Source of the DNA: Candidatus Peribacter sp.
GTDB taxonomy: Bacteria > Patescibacteriota > Gracilibacteria > Peribacterales > Peribacteraceae
Direction: 5' to 3'
Length of the DNA stretch: 47,176 nucleotides
Assembly: GCA_030647195.1 (NCBI GenBank)
Contig: JAUSKD010000014.1
Span: 1 to 47,176, forward strand
The notes under the pieces were generated by a model. It was given only the letters and a program-made list of their open reading frames with translations. It was not told where the DNA came from and searched no databases. Each line of letters begins with the position of its first letter. Within the stretch, counting starts at the first letter, position 1. A program made the translations under genes and the position numbers. Positions 32,696-40,332 of the stretch are shown in pieces.

Positions 32696-35095
32696 ATGAA
32701 GGAAAATTCCCGCAATAATATTCCCACCATTATCGTGGTCCTCGGGGCAACCGGCGATCTCATGGCGAAAAAAATCATTCCGTCGCTCCTGCATTTGTCT
32801 TCGGAGGACAAGATCCCCAACAAATTCAGGGTGGTGGGGTTTGCGCGCCGTGACCTGACCGATGCCGCCTTTCGGGAGCACGTGGCTTCCATTGTCGCGG
32901 AGCACAAGGCGCACCATGGCACGGACTTGGATTCTCGGGATTTCCTCAAGCTCTTCTCGTACCATTCGGGCGATTTTGAGCAGGTCGCCGCCTACCGGGG
33001 GCTTCAGGCAAAACTTCAGGCGATCGATAATGAGTGGGGCGTATGTACGAACAAGGTGTACTACCTGGCGGTCCCGCCCGAAAAATTCGCCTCCATCTTT
33101 GAGGGTCTGGCCGCCACCGGTCTTAACAAGCCCTGCGGCGGCGCGTACGGCTGGACGCGCATGCTTATCGAGAAGCCGTTCGGTCACGATCTCGCAACGG
33201 CGGAGAAATTGGAAAAACTGCTCTCGCGCTACTTTCAGGAGGAACAGATCTACCGCATCGATCACTATCTCGCCAAAGAGCTCATCCAGGGCATTTCGCA
33301 TTTCCGCTTCTCGAACAATCTGCTCGAATCGTCGTGGAGCAACCGCGACATCGAAAAGATCGAGATCCGACTGCTCGAGAGCATCGGCGTCGAAACGCGC
33401 GGCAGTTTTTACGAAAGCGTGGGAGCGCTGAAAGATGTGGGGCAGAACCATGTCCTCGAAATGCTGGCCGCGATCACCATGGATGCGCCGGTGAGCATGA
33501 GCATAGAAGAATTGCACGAGAAGCGTGCGGAGCTGATGAACACGCTCAAGCCGTGGACGCCTGAGGACATACGGCAGGACACCTACCGCGCCCAGTATGA
33601 CGGCTACCGGGCCATCAAGGGTGTTCGCAGCGATTCCACTGCGGAAACGTATTTCAAACTGAAGACCGAGTTGCTGCATCCTTCGTGGCGGGGAGTGCCC
33701 ATTATCCTCGAAGCCGGCAAGCGCTGCCCCTCCGCCCGCAAAGAGATCGTGGTGACGTTCAAGCATCCGCATGCCTGTCTCATGTGTTCGCGGGATCATC
33801 GCATCCAGAACCGGGTGGTGTTTGCACTGGAGCCCGAAGAGAAGATTTCGATCCACTTCTGGACCAAGAAATCAGGCTACGAGCACATCCTGGAGGAGCG
33901 CACGTTTGATTTCTTCGTCCACAAGAGAACGTCGCACGTGAAGTACGTCGAGGAATACAGCAAATTGATTTTCTCCTGCATTCTCGGCGACCAGACGGTG
34001 TTCTTAAGTCCCGACGAAGTCCGGGCGCAGTGGAGATTCGCCGATCCGATCGTGCGTGCCTGGGAGCAGAATGTCGTGCCACTCCATCATTACAAACCTG
34101 ACAGCGCCGAAATGTTCGAGGCATCCGCATCAATCGGTACGGAGCCGAAAACGGCAACTCTGGCGAAAGAAATGGCCATCATCGGTTTGGGCAAGATGGG
34201 GGCCAACATGAGCCGGCGCATGATGGAAAAGGGTTGGCGTGTGGTTGGATTCAACCGGTCATCGGAAATCACCAAGACACTGGCGAAGGAGGGGATGGAA
34301 CCCGCGATGACGCTGCAGGAAGCAGTACAGAAGCTCCCTGATCGCAAGATCGTCTGGCTCATGGTTCCGGCCGGTCAACCGGTGGATGACGTGCTCTTCG
34401 GCACGGACGGACTTTCGCATATCCTGAAGCGCGGGGACATCGTCATCGACGGCGGCAATTCCTACTACAAAGACACCGTTGCCCGGGCGAAAAAACTCCA
34501 CCGTCTCGGGATCCGCTTTCTGGATTGCGGCACCTCCGGCGGACCGAATGGTGCGCGCGGCGGCGCCTGCCTGATGATCGGCGGGGAGCGAAAAGATTTC
34601 GAAGACATCGAGGCGCTGTTCAGGGATTTTGCGGCGCCGAATAGCTATCAATTCTTCCCCGGTCATGGCGCCGGCCATTTCGTGAAGATGGTCCATAACG
34701 GCATCGAGTACGGCATGATGCAGGCCATCGGCGAGGGCTTTGCTTTGATGAAGAAATCTCCCTTCAAACTGGATCTGACGCGTGTCGCCGACGTGTACAA
34801 CCATGGCAGCGTGATCGAGTCGCGACTCATCGGCTGGCTCGAAGAAGGGTTCCAACTCTACGGCCAGGACCTGAAACCCGTGTCCGGATCGGTGCAGCAA
34901 TTGGGGGAGGGCGCGTGGACCGTGAAGACGGCGAAGCAGATGAAGATTCCCGTGCAGGTGATCGAGAGCGCGCTCAAGTTTCGCTTCGCATCGGAAAAAC
35001 ATCCCAGCTTCACAGGCAGGATCGTTTCCGCACTGCGCAATCGCTTCGGTGGGCATGCGGTGCAGGCACAGCCGAAGAAGAAGCGCGCCGGTTGA
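32696..35095 (+). CDS. zwf-gnd: Bifunctional glucose-6-phosphate dehydrogenase / 6-phosphogluconate dehydrogenase fusion
   Basis: 799 aa in one uninterrupted frame. Residues about 1-485 are G6PD: Rossmann motif VLGATGDLMAKKIIPSLLHL, YLAVPP, IEKPFGHDLATAEKL (near 158) and the active-site RIDHYLAKE (near 187). Residues about 489-785 are a short-type (about 300 aa) 6-phosphogluconate dehydrogenase: IIGLGKMGANMSRRMMEKG, VPAGQPVDDVL, IDGGNSYYKD (near 584), CGTSGGPNGARGGACLMIGG and GAGHFVKMVHNGIEYGMMQ (near 660-677). The tail is basic (QPKKKRAG). The enzyme would perform both NADP-linked steps of the oxidative pentose phosphate pathway; the lactonase between them is not in the window. Confidence 0.95.
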   Translation: MKENSRNNIPTIIVVLGATGDLMAKKIIPSLLHLSSEDKIPNKFRVVGFARRDLTDAAFREHVASIVAEHKAHHGTDLDSRDFLKLFSYHSGDFEQVAAYRGLQAKLQAIDNEWGVCTNKVYYLAVPPEKFASIFEGLAATGLNKPCGGAYGWTRMLIEKPFGHDLATAEKLEKLLSRYFQEEQIYRIDHYLAKELIQGISHFRFSNNLLESSWSNRDIEKIEIRLLESIGVETRGSFYESVGALKDVGQNHVLEMLAAITMDAPVSMSIEELHEKRAELMNTLKPWTPEDIRQDTYRAQYDGYRAIKGVRSDSTAETYFKLKTELLHPSWRGVPIILEAGKRCPSARKEIVVTFKHPHACLMCSRDHRIQNRVVFALEPEEKISIHFWTKKSGYEHILEERTFDFFVHKRTSHVKYVEEYSKLIFSCILGDQTVFLSPDEVRAQWRFADPIVRAWEQNVVPLHHYKPDSAEMFEASASIGTEPKTATLAKEMAIIGLGKMGANMSRRMMEKGWRVVGFNRSSEITKTLAKEGMEPAMTLQEAVQKLPDRKIVWLMVPAGQPVDDVLFGTDGLSHILKRGDIVIDGGNSYYKDTVARAKKLHRLGIRFLDCGTSGGPNGARGGACLMIGGERKDFEDIEALFRDFAAPNSYQFFPGHGAGHFVKMVHNGIEYGMMQAIGEGFALMKKSPFKLDLTRVADVYNHGSVIESRLIGWLEEGFQLYGQDLKPVSGSVQQLGEGAWTVKTAKQMKIPVQVIESALKFRFASEKHPSFTGRIVSALRNRFGGHAVQAQPKKKRAG

Positions 35096-35275
35096 TGCGG
35101 CTTCTCACATCGAACGAATGAACTGGGGAGTGGACGCAGCAAGGTTACTATTTGTTTGGGGTGAAACTGAGGGTGAACTTCCTGGGGAATAATCAGTGGA
35201 GAGCTGGGATGAATATTCTGGATAAGGAGGTGTTGAAGTGACCTTTTGCGGCTGATGTATGCCCGAAAGCTGCTA

Positions 35276-35304
35276 CAGACAAATATTATGATAAGTTGTA
35301 TAAT
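35276..35304 (+). promoter_or_regulatory. Promoter of the PD-(D/E)XK gene, leaderless
   Basis: CAGACA (35276-35281), 17 bases, TATAAT (35299-35304). Start expected at 35311, one base before ATG 35312. Confidence 0.65.
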
Positions 35305-35311
35305 ATAATAA

Positions 35312-35710
35312 ATGACCAACAGATACTCACGTCAGAGAAAGTACTGTACTAAGAAGGGATTGCTCGTTCGCAGCCCTGGCGAATTGGAAGTTGCCAACTT
35401 CCTTGATGATCAAGGGGTCCGGTTTGAGTACGAACCCTCCATGACAATCGATGGATACAATTGGCACCCTGACTTCTATCTAAAAGACTCCGGCATCTAC
35501 ATTGAATATTTTGGAATGCACAGTAAGGACTATCGAAGAAATGCATGGCACAAAAGGCAATTGATTGAACGTGAAGGACTACCTCTTATCCCCCTCTACC
35601 CAAAATCAAAAGGTCGTCTTGGGGCTGCAATTAAACAGGGATACGAGAAGATCACCCACAGAAAGTTCCCTCAGAAGAAATATTTTCCGTGGCAGACTCA
35701 TTCCATCTAG
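35312..35710 (+). CDS. PD-(D/E)XK-like nuclease-fold protein
   Basis: 132 aa, basic. Pattern SPGELEVANFLDDQGVRFEYE (Glu of helix 1), then NWHPDFYLKDSGIYIEYFG, i.e. the Asp and Glu of a restriction-endonuclease-like core, as in small nucleases and nuclease tails of helicases. The lysine expected after the Glu (ExK) is replaced by a Tyr (IEYFG), a common variant in this clan. It would cut or bind DNA; partner unknown. Lies at the boundary where GC content begins to fall after zwf-gnd. Confidence 0.72.
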   Translation: MTNRYSRQRKYCTKKGLLVRSPGELEVANFLDDQGVRFEYEPSMTIDGYNWHPDFYLKDSGIYIEYFGMHSKDYRRNAWHKRQLIEREGLPLIPLYPKSKGRLGAAIKQGYEKITHRKFPQKKYFPWQTHSI

Positions 35711-35725
35711 TTACGCATGATCAGT

Positions 35726-35947
35726 TCAATTCAGCGACATCACCACCTCAAAAATGAAACCGCCCACTGCAATAACTACTGACAAGGCGAGTATCGACCA
35801 CCCCCATATCGTAATTTGAGACATGACTAAAGCATGACCTAAGACTGCTAGCGTAATGGGAATAGGAATAAATGAACGTTCCATAGCGAGTAGGAAAATA
35901 AATAAAGCTGCATTACTGCACGAGATTAATTTTACAGGGCGATCCAT
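35726..35947 (-). CDS. Small membrane protein
   Basis: About 73 aa from ATG 35947 (MDRPVKLISCSNAALFIFLL), overlapping the end of the upstream gene by 35 bases; ATG 35884 (52 aa) is an alternative that has a better C/T-rich leader. The continuous hydrophobic stretch before residue 22 favours the longer form. Two or three membrane helices, no recognised family. Last of three same-strand membrane-protein genes. Confidence 0.5.
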   Translation of the reverse strand: MDRPVKLISCSNAALFIFLLAMERSFIPIPITLAVLGHALVMSQITIWGWSILALSVVIAVGGFIFEVVMSLN

Positions 35948-36566
35948 TTTCACATGTATAGCGAATTTCAAGATTATCGAGTGATCCGTAAATTCCTGTG
36001 GCTACAAATGCGCCAATCCAATGCGGCTGGCCATCGTTAAGGATCTGAAGTGGGTGGATATCAATTTTTTCATCTATACCACGGGCTACTGAAAAGTTGG
36101 CGAAATCCAAATCTAACACATATGGAGGATCGCCAATTTTAAATCCACCTTCCACAATTCGAGTATTTTCCCTTCTTGACGCAAGGTGTCCTCCTGTTCT
36201 GCCATCATCAATGTAGAAATAGACAGTATGTATCCTTGTTTTATCTGTACCAAAACCTGTTGGACTCGCTTCAACATGCAATGTTGCAGTCGCGACTTTT
36301 CCCTCTTCTTGAATACGATATGAGTATTGACGAATATTTTCGGGTGTGATGGGTGCAGACATTATGAAATGATCAAAAAGCTTAATTGAACCAGAGCTAA
36401 CTAATGGCCGGAAGTCTGGAAAATTCTGACTGGTATTGAAACTTATATCTTCAACATTCCTTTTAAGATAAGACTTATATGAAGATAGGCCAAATTCGGC
36501 ACCAGCTGAAATCAGCAAAAGAAGGAATAAAACGCCAAATAACGATTTCAATTCACTTTTGGACAT
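35913..36566 (-). CDS. Hypothetical membrane-anchored protein
   Basis: 217 aa. One N-terminal membrane helix (LFGVLFLLLLISAGAEFGL, about residues 9-27), then an extracytoplasmic beta-rich domain (SASPTGFG-type turns, TVYFYIDDGRTGGHL, RYTCENGSPCKINLVQ with a possible C-terminal disulfide). Family not recognised. Starts within the last codons of the preceding membrane-protein gene (14-base overlap), so the two are probably cotranslated. Confidence 0.68.
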   Translation of the reverse strand: MSKSELKSLFGVLFLLLLISAGAEFGLSSYKSYLKRNVEDISFNTSQNFPDFRPLVSSGSIKLFDHFIMSAPITPENIRQYSYRIQEEGKVATATLHVEASPTGFGTDKTRIHTVYFYIDDGRTGGHLASRRENTRIVEGGFKIGDPPYVLDLDFANFSVARGIDEKIDIHPLQILNDGQPHWIGAFVATGIYGSLDNLEIRYTCENGSPCKINLVQ

Positions 36567-36834
36567 GGGCGAGATTTTGTAATAAAGCAGTGGCCGTCAC
36601 AAGTCCCCACACGGACGAAACAACAAGAACATGATAGAGGATTTCCAACACATGATGAATGAAATGATATTTGAAAGCGGCAGAGACAAAGGTGAGGAGA
36701 GTAAAAAGAACGCCTATTCCAAATATTCCACTGTTGGCTCCCGTTGTCCCCCAAAATATCGGGAATACAATATTCGGGATATAATTGAGAATGAGAGCAA
36801 TGCCTGCATTGTGCCAGTGAGTTCTTACATTCAT
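36553..36834 (-). CDS. Hypothetical three-helix membrane protein
   Basis: 93 aa. N-terminus MNVRTHWHNAGIALIL, then three hydrophobic segments (ALILNYIPNIVFPIFWG; GIFGIGVLFTLLTFVSAA; ILYHVLVVSSVWGLVTATALL) with a His-rich loop (KYHFIHHVLE). Family unknown. First gene of the 36.8-35.7 kb minus-strand trio. The 271 bases upstream (36835-37105) hold no gene that I can support; they are GC-rich at the right end and AT-rich at the left. Confidence 0.62.
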   Translation of the reverse strand: MNVRTHWHNAGIALILNYIPNIVFPIFWGTTGANSGIFGIGVLFTLLTFVSAAFKYHFIHHVLEILYHVLVVSSVWGLVTATALLQNLAHVQK

Positions 36835-37105
36835 TGGGTGCCATAATAGCAGTAGTAATTGAGACTATTTTCGTAAATCAGATAATTCGAACATATTCCA
36901 CTCTCTTAGCATCGGATAAATTGCCCGCTTGTAGTCCCACCCCTCCGCTCCCACGTAGGTCACGTGCATGCGAAGGGGTTGAGCCTTGGGACCCCGTTTC
37001 CTCGCTCCACCCGCCAATGGCTCCCCCTGGGAGGAGGTTTGAGGGGAAGCCGGTTGCGGGAGAATGGGGTCCATGAGACATAAAGCTCCTCAGGGTCAGA
37101 AATGC

Positions 37106-38440
37106 TTAAAACGGGAGTGGATCGTTCTTCACTTCTGACGGAGAGGGTAGGTGTAGAAGGTTTCGGCACTCCTCGCCAAGGAACCACCTGAGGTCATCTT
37201 TGAGCCGTACGTGCGTTGAAGGCTCGAAGGCGTCTCCCTGATAATCCTCACAGAGATCTAGAATGCAGAAGGTTTTTAGTTCCTTGAGGGCAGTGGGGTT
37301 GGAACAGCGCAGGAGAGCCTCCACATCTTCCGTCTTGAGCTCACCGCCCCTCCTGATGAGCTCGTGGAAGATGGGGGCGCGGTGCCCTGGGGCGGAATCG
37401 AGCGTCAGTGACACGATAAGGTGCATATCTTCTTCACCGATGTTCTGCCTGCCCATGGCAAGGGCATGGCCACGGGCGATGTTGTAGAGGCATTGGTTGA
37501 TGCGGCTCTCGTGCTCCACGCTTGGGACGGTGTGCCCGAAGTCTTTGTCTTCCCCCTCCCATCGCTCCTTGTAGACGAAGACCTGCCCCCGCAGACGGGC
37601 AAGGAGAAGGGCACATTGCGCGATGATGTCCAAACAGGAATCCGGGTCCTTTGCCTTATCCCATTCCACACCCTCCGGATACCGATTCCAGAGGGTGAAG
37701 AGCAGGTCACGGGTGAAGTCACGGCATTCCGCTTCTTTCTTCTTGTAGCTCGTATCTTTGATCTGGCGCGTGAGGTCGTCCTTGGTTTTGCGCTTGAGGT
37801 GGAGACCTAAGAAGAACAGGCGCTGCCCGAACGTCCCCATGACCTTCCACACGCGGGGCGGGATGGGGGTGGAGGCGGCGAGCATCATGAAGACGTAATC
37901 CCCGCGCAGGGCGCGTCTGCCATGGATGCCCGTGTCGGTCGATAGTCCTTCCCCGTCGAGGACCCGCGTGAGAATGCCAAGGTTCTTCATCAGATCGTCG
38001 TCCCGTGCGGAGAAGATTGTGGCCATGTCCCGCACGAGGAACATCTTTCTGCGAATGCGAGGGAGGAGATCGAGCTTTGGCAGTTTCTCTTTTGCGACGG
38101 TAGCGGCATTGGATACGAATGAGGCGGGGGTAAAGGTATCCGAGGAGTACGTGATGCCCTCGATGTCGTCGAAAAAATTGATAGCGATGGTTTTCCCTGC
38201 GGAGGGCTGATCCACAAGCACCAGGGCGCTGCAGTTCGTCACGTCGCGGATGAGGAGCTGGCAGGCCACGCTGAGGCCTGTTTCTGCGGCCTGGACGAGC
38301 TCCGGGAAGTTTTGGGCGATTACTTCCCTCCATGCGGTGAAGGAGGTGTGGAGGGTCGGCTGGGAAACCCTTGCCACCTCGAAGGTGAGGGGTTTTGAAA
38401 GCGGTTCTGGTTTGGCTGGAGGGGGAGATTTTGGGGCCAT
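37106..38440 (-). CDS. Divergent P-loop ATPase/helicase-like protein
   Basis: 444 aa from ATG 38440 (MAPKSPPPAKPEP), after a C/T-rich leader. CSALVLVDQPSAGKTIAINFF (split; core DQPSAGKTI near residue 100) resembles a Walker A motif in which the first Gly is replaced. MFLVRDMATIFSARDDDLMK could hold Walker B-type acidic residues, and VFMMLAASTPIPPRVWKVMG looks like a sensor-1 region followed by an Arg-finger-type GQRLFFLGLHLKRK. This order suits AAA+/helicase proteins of phage or mobile elements that load onto DNA. A winged-helix-like C-terminus is possible. No replication or integrase partner is recognised beside it. Confidence 0.6.
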   Translation of the reverse strand: MAPKSPPPAKPEPLSKPLTFEVARVSQPTLHTSFTAWREVIAQNFPELVQAAETGLSVACQLLIRDVTNCSALVLVDQPSAGKTIAINFFDDIEGITYSSDTFTPASFVSNAATVAKEKLPKLDLLPRIRRKMFLVRDMATIFSARDDDLMKNLGILTRVLDGEGLSTDTGIHGRRALRGDYVFMMLAASTPIPPRVWKVMGTFGQRLFFLGLHLKRKTKDDLTRQIKDTSYKKKEAECRDFTRDLLFTLWNRYPEGVEWDKAKDPDSCLDIIAQCALLLARLRGQVFVYKERWEGEDKDFGHTVPSVEHESRINQCLYNIARGHALAMGRQNIGEEDMHLIVSLTLDSAPGHRAPIFHELIRRGGELKTEDVEALLRCSNPTALKELKTFCILDLCEDYQGDAFEPSTHVRLKDDLRWFLGEECRNLLHLPSPSEVKNDPLPF

Positions 38441-38586
38441 TGTTGAGGGAGAATGGAAGAAATAGGGACGTACTTGTAACGGCGAAATCGTGGTCTTGTG
38501 TAACCGCAGTAGCGGTCTGTCCATGTGAGTTCTTCGTCAAGGATGAGGACTTTGGGATCGTGGTGAGATGAGTTAAAATGGGGCAT
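38320..38586 (-). CDS. Small hypothetical ORF overlapping the P-loop ATPase gene
   Basis: 88 aa from ATG 38586 (MPHFNSSHHDPKVLILDEEL). Its first half (TWTDRYCGYTRPRFRRYKYV) lies in otherwise non-coding DNA and is protein-like, with a C/T-rich leader (CTTTCCCCCCTTAACT) before the ATG. The second half overlaps the start of the ATPase gene in another frame by about 120 bases, which weakens the case. Possibly a separate short gene ended by a frameshift. Confidence 0.35.
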   Translation of the reverse strand: MPHFNSSHHDPKVLILDEELTWTDRYCGYTRPRFRRYKYVPISSILPQQWPQNLPLQPNQNRFQNPSPSRWQGFPSRPSTPPSPHGGK

Positions 38587-38704
38587 AGTTAAGGGGGGAA
38601 AGTAATACGTGGTCTGCCAAGGCTTACGATTCTTTCCCCTGTTCAAGGAGGACGCTCTTCGCGGGGTTTAACGAAATATGACGCCGAGGTGGGAAGGGTC
38701 GGAA

Positions 38705-38953
38705 TCATTGGCGGGAGTGGATCAAGCTCTTCAAATATTTCAAAGATGCGTAGAGTTGCCCTGGTACAACGGATACAGGGCTATTGCTCCAGTACGCTTG
38801 CTGTAGCTTGTCCATTCCCTCCATTCGTCGCAGGATGAAGTGGACCCGCCCGTCGGGAGTGCGTTCGGTTCCTTCGAGTTGCGCTCCTTGAGAGAGAAGA
38901 AAGGCACTGATGTAGATGTCACTGAGATCAAGGTGTGATTCGTGAGTGATCAT
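38705..38953 (-). CDS. DUF5659-family protein
   Basis: 82 aa from ATG 38953 (MITHESHLDLSDIYISAFLL). DLSDIYISAFLLSQGAQLEG, RVHFILR, LQQAYWSN and YASLKYLKSLIH match the DUF5659 layout; function unknown, but this small alpha/beta family is common near phage and mobile regions of CPR genomes. The open frame continues upstream to 39016, but the family begins at this Met. Two spaced 12-bp repeats lie upstream. Confidence 0.72.
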   Translation of the reverse strand: MITHESHLDLSDIYISAFLLSQGAQLEGTERTPDGRVHFILRRMEGMDKLQQAYWSNSPVSVVPGQLYASLKYLKSLIHSRQ

Positions 38954-39020
38954 ATGAATAGAGATGAAAAGGCACGCCGAAATTGGCAAGGGCACAGTAA
39001 TGGGGTGCATCCTCAACTCA

Positions 39021-39053
39021 CGTACGTATGCGTACGACTCTCGTACGTATGCG
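39021..39053. repeat. Pair of 12-bp direct repeats upstream of the DUF5659 gene
   Basis: CGTACGTATGCG at 39021-39032 and again at 39042-39053, 21 bp apart (two helical turns). Each contains the palindromes CGTACG and TACGTA. Suits cooperative protein binding. Confidence 0.75.
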
Positions 39054-39061
39054 GATCACTA

Positions 39062-39841
39062 CTATTTCACCTCTTGCCGCCTAATACGGAAAGCCCTATT
39101 TTCCCATTCAAATATTTGAATCATTTGCAGAGATTTTTCAAGTTGTGTTTTTAAATGCTCATAAGCATTCCGAAAGGCAGGGATCTCTGCTCCACGACAA
39201 GATTTCTTCTCCCTATCTAAAACCTCTGTCCAGCGTCCTGGAGTAACCCAAGAACCGTCACTGTTGTATCTTTCAACCGCAAGAGCTAGCAGAACCTCAC
39301 GTTGCGGAGCTGGCTTTATTGGAATGGTAAATGGATTTTTATCAACGAGGAGTACGCGCTTGGAGCGGTCATAGCTCAAAATTTGGTCCCCCTCCCATCT
39401 GGGATAAGCTTCTGTTTTCTGCTGATCGGTTTCTTTGAGGTAACCCATCAGTCTTTCTCGATTCGGTTTACATGTAATACCAACAAAATCGTATTGGTGC
39501 TTTAACTCCTCTTGAAGGTTGACATTAATCGTTCCAGCATTAACGAGCTCACTGCCAAAAAAGCTATTTGGATCAAAATCGGGGGACGTATCCACACTTG
39601 AATACGAGGGAGCGTTTACAAGCCCCCTATAGAGCCATTCATATTCAATTGCCTTCTCTTTTTTTAGCTTATTCAAAATATCTTTGAGCTCACTTTCGAT
39701 GAACCATGAAAAATTTCCTTTGAACAGTTCTACGCTAATGAAAATGAGTTCCTCTCCCTTGAGATCCACCTGATCAAGAATAAGACAGGCAACCTGATGA
39801 ATCTTTTCTTTGATTGAAATGTACGCAGTACTCATGCTCAT
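39062..39841 (-). CDS. Hypothetical protein
   Basis: 259 aa (MSMSTAYISIKEKIHQVACL; ATG at 39835 is an alternative). Soluble, mixed alpha/beta, with a helical N-terminal region resembling a winged-helix or coiled segment (FIESELKDILNKLKKEKAIE) and a C-terminal helix pair (FRNAYEHLKTQLEKSLQMI) ending RAFRIRRQEVK. No family or catalytic motif recognised. It marks the left edge of the AT-rich island; a copy of the island's short repeat lies 55 bases upstream of its start. Confidence 0.65.
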   Translation of the reverse strand: MSMSTAYISIKEKIHQVACLILDQVDLKGEELIFISVELFKGNFSWFIESELKDILNKLKKEKAIEYEWLYRGLVNAPSYSSVDTSPDFDPNSFFGSELVNAGTINVNLQEELKHQYDFVGITCKPNRERLMGYLKETDQQKTEAYPRWEGDQILSYDRSKRVLLVDKNPFTIPIKPAPQREVLLALAVERYNSDGSWVTPGRWTEVLDREKKSCRGAEIPAFRNAYEHLKTQLEKSLQMIQIFEWENRAFRIRRQEVK

Positions 39842-39885
39842 AATGCCTCAATTCTAGCGCCAATCGGTTGATTCAACACTCATTT

Positions 39886-39910
39886 TTACCTGTTCATGGA
39901 CACAAACTCC
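39886..39910 (+). repeat. Island repeat, copy 1
   Basis: ATGGACACAAACTCC at 39896-39910, preceded by ACCTGTTC and followed by AAGGAA. Lies between the 259-aa gene and the zinc-ribbon gene at 39917. Confidence 0.75.
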
Positions 39911-39916
39911 AAGGAA

Positions 39917-40321
39917 CTATAATTGTTTCTCCCATGTAACTGTCTTCACGATTACATATGCTCCAGCAACATCAAATACAGCCCAAAGAGCCCTAAACAA
40001 GAAGGCGGGGATCAAAGGATTGAATAACAGAGCAAACGCCGCAAGACTCCATACCCACACAGGGATTTCCCTTTTAGATCTAACACATGTTCTTCTGAAT
40101 TCTAAAAAGTAGTAGCCAAACACACAGAACACTATCACTCGGAGAAGGAGGTAGTAGCCATACGGCCAGGGTGCCAATCCCACAGCCAGCAAGGCTGCAG
40201 TGACATAACGTATTACGTTATTTCGTTGTCCTATCGACTCATCGAATAGTTTGCCTCCGCAATACATGCAGAATACGGCTTTGGAGCTATTCTTTTCTGT
40301 GCAGTGTTTGCATTGAGTCAT
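39917..40321 (-). CDS. Zinc-ribbon membrane protein (DUF6804-like C-terminus)
   Basis: 134 aa from ATG 40321. N-terminal double-CxxC zinc ribbon: CKHCTEKNSSKAVFCMYCGG (CxxC at about residues 4-7 and 19-22). Then four hydrophobic segments; ALLFNPLIPAFLFRALWAVF resembles the DUF6804 motif. Cytosolic zinc ribbon on a small membrane domain; role unknown. Last of four same-strand zinc-ribbon genes, 11 bases after the RDD-protease gene, so almost certainly cotranscribed. Confidence 0.75.
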   Translation of the reverse strand: MTQCKHCTEKNSSKAVFCMYCGGKLFDESIGQRNNVIRYVTAALLAVGLAPWPYGYYLLLRVIVFCVFGYYFLEFRRTCVRSKREIPVWVWSLAAFALLFNPLIPAFLFRALWAVFDVAGAYVIVKTVTWEKQL

Positions 40322-40332
40322 TACATAGAAAG

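Noticed and set aside
32675-33856. 393-codon frame antisense to zwf-gnd
   Set aside because: Shadow of the G6PD domain; no independent signals.
35224-35245. Strong AAGGAGGTG Shine-Dalgarno-like site
   Set aside because: The following GTG frame ends after five codons, and the next gene has its own leaderless promoter at 35276-35304.
36845-37105. Short GC-rich ORFs between the membrane trio and the P-loop ATPase gene
   Set aside because: They overlap each other in several frames, have no leader signal and are proline/glycine-rich by composition only.
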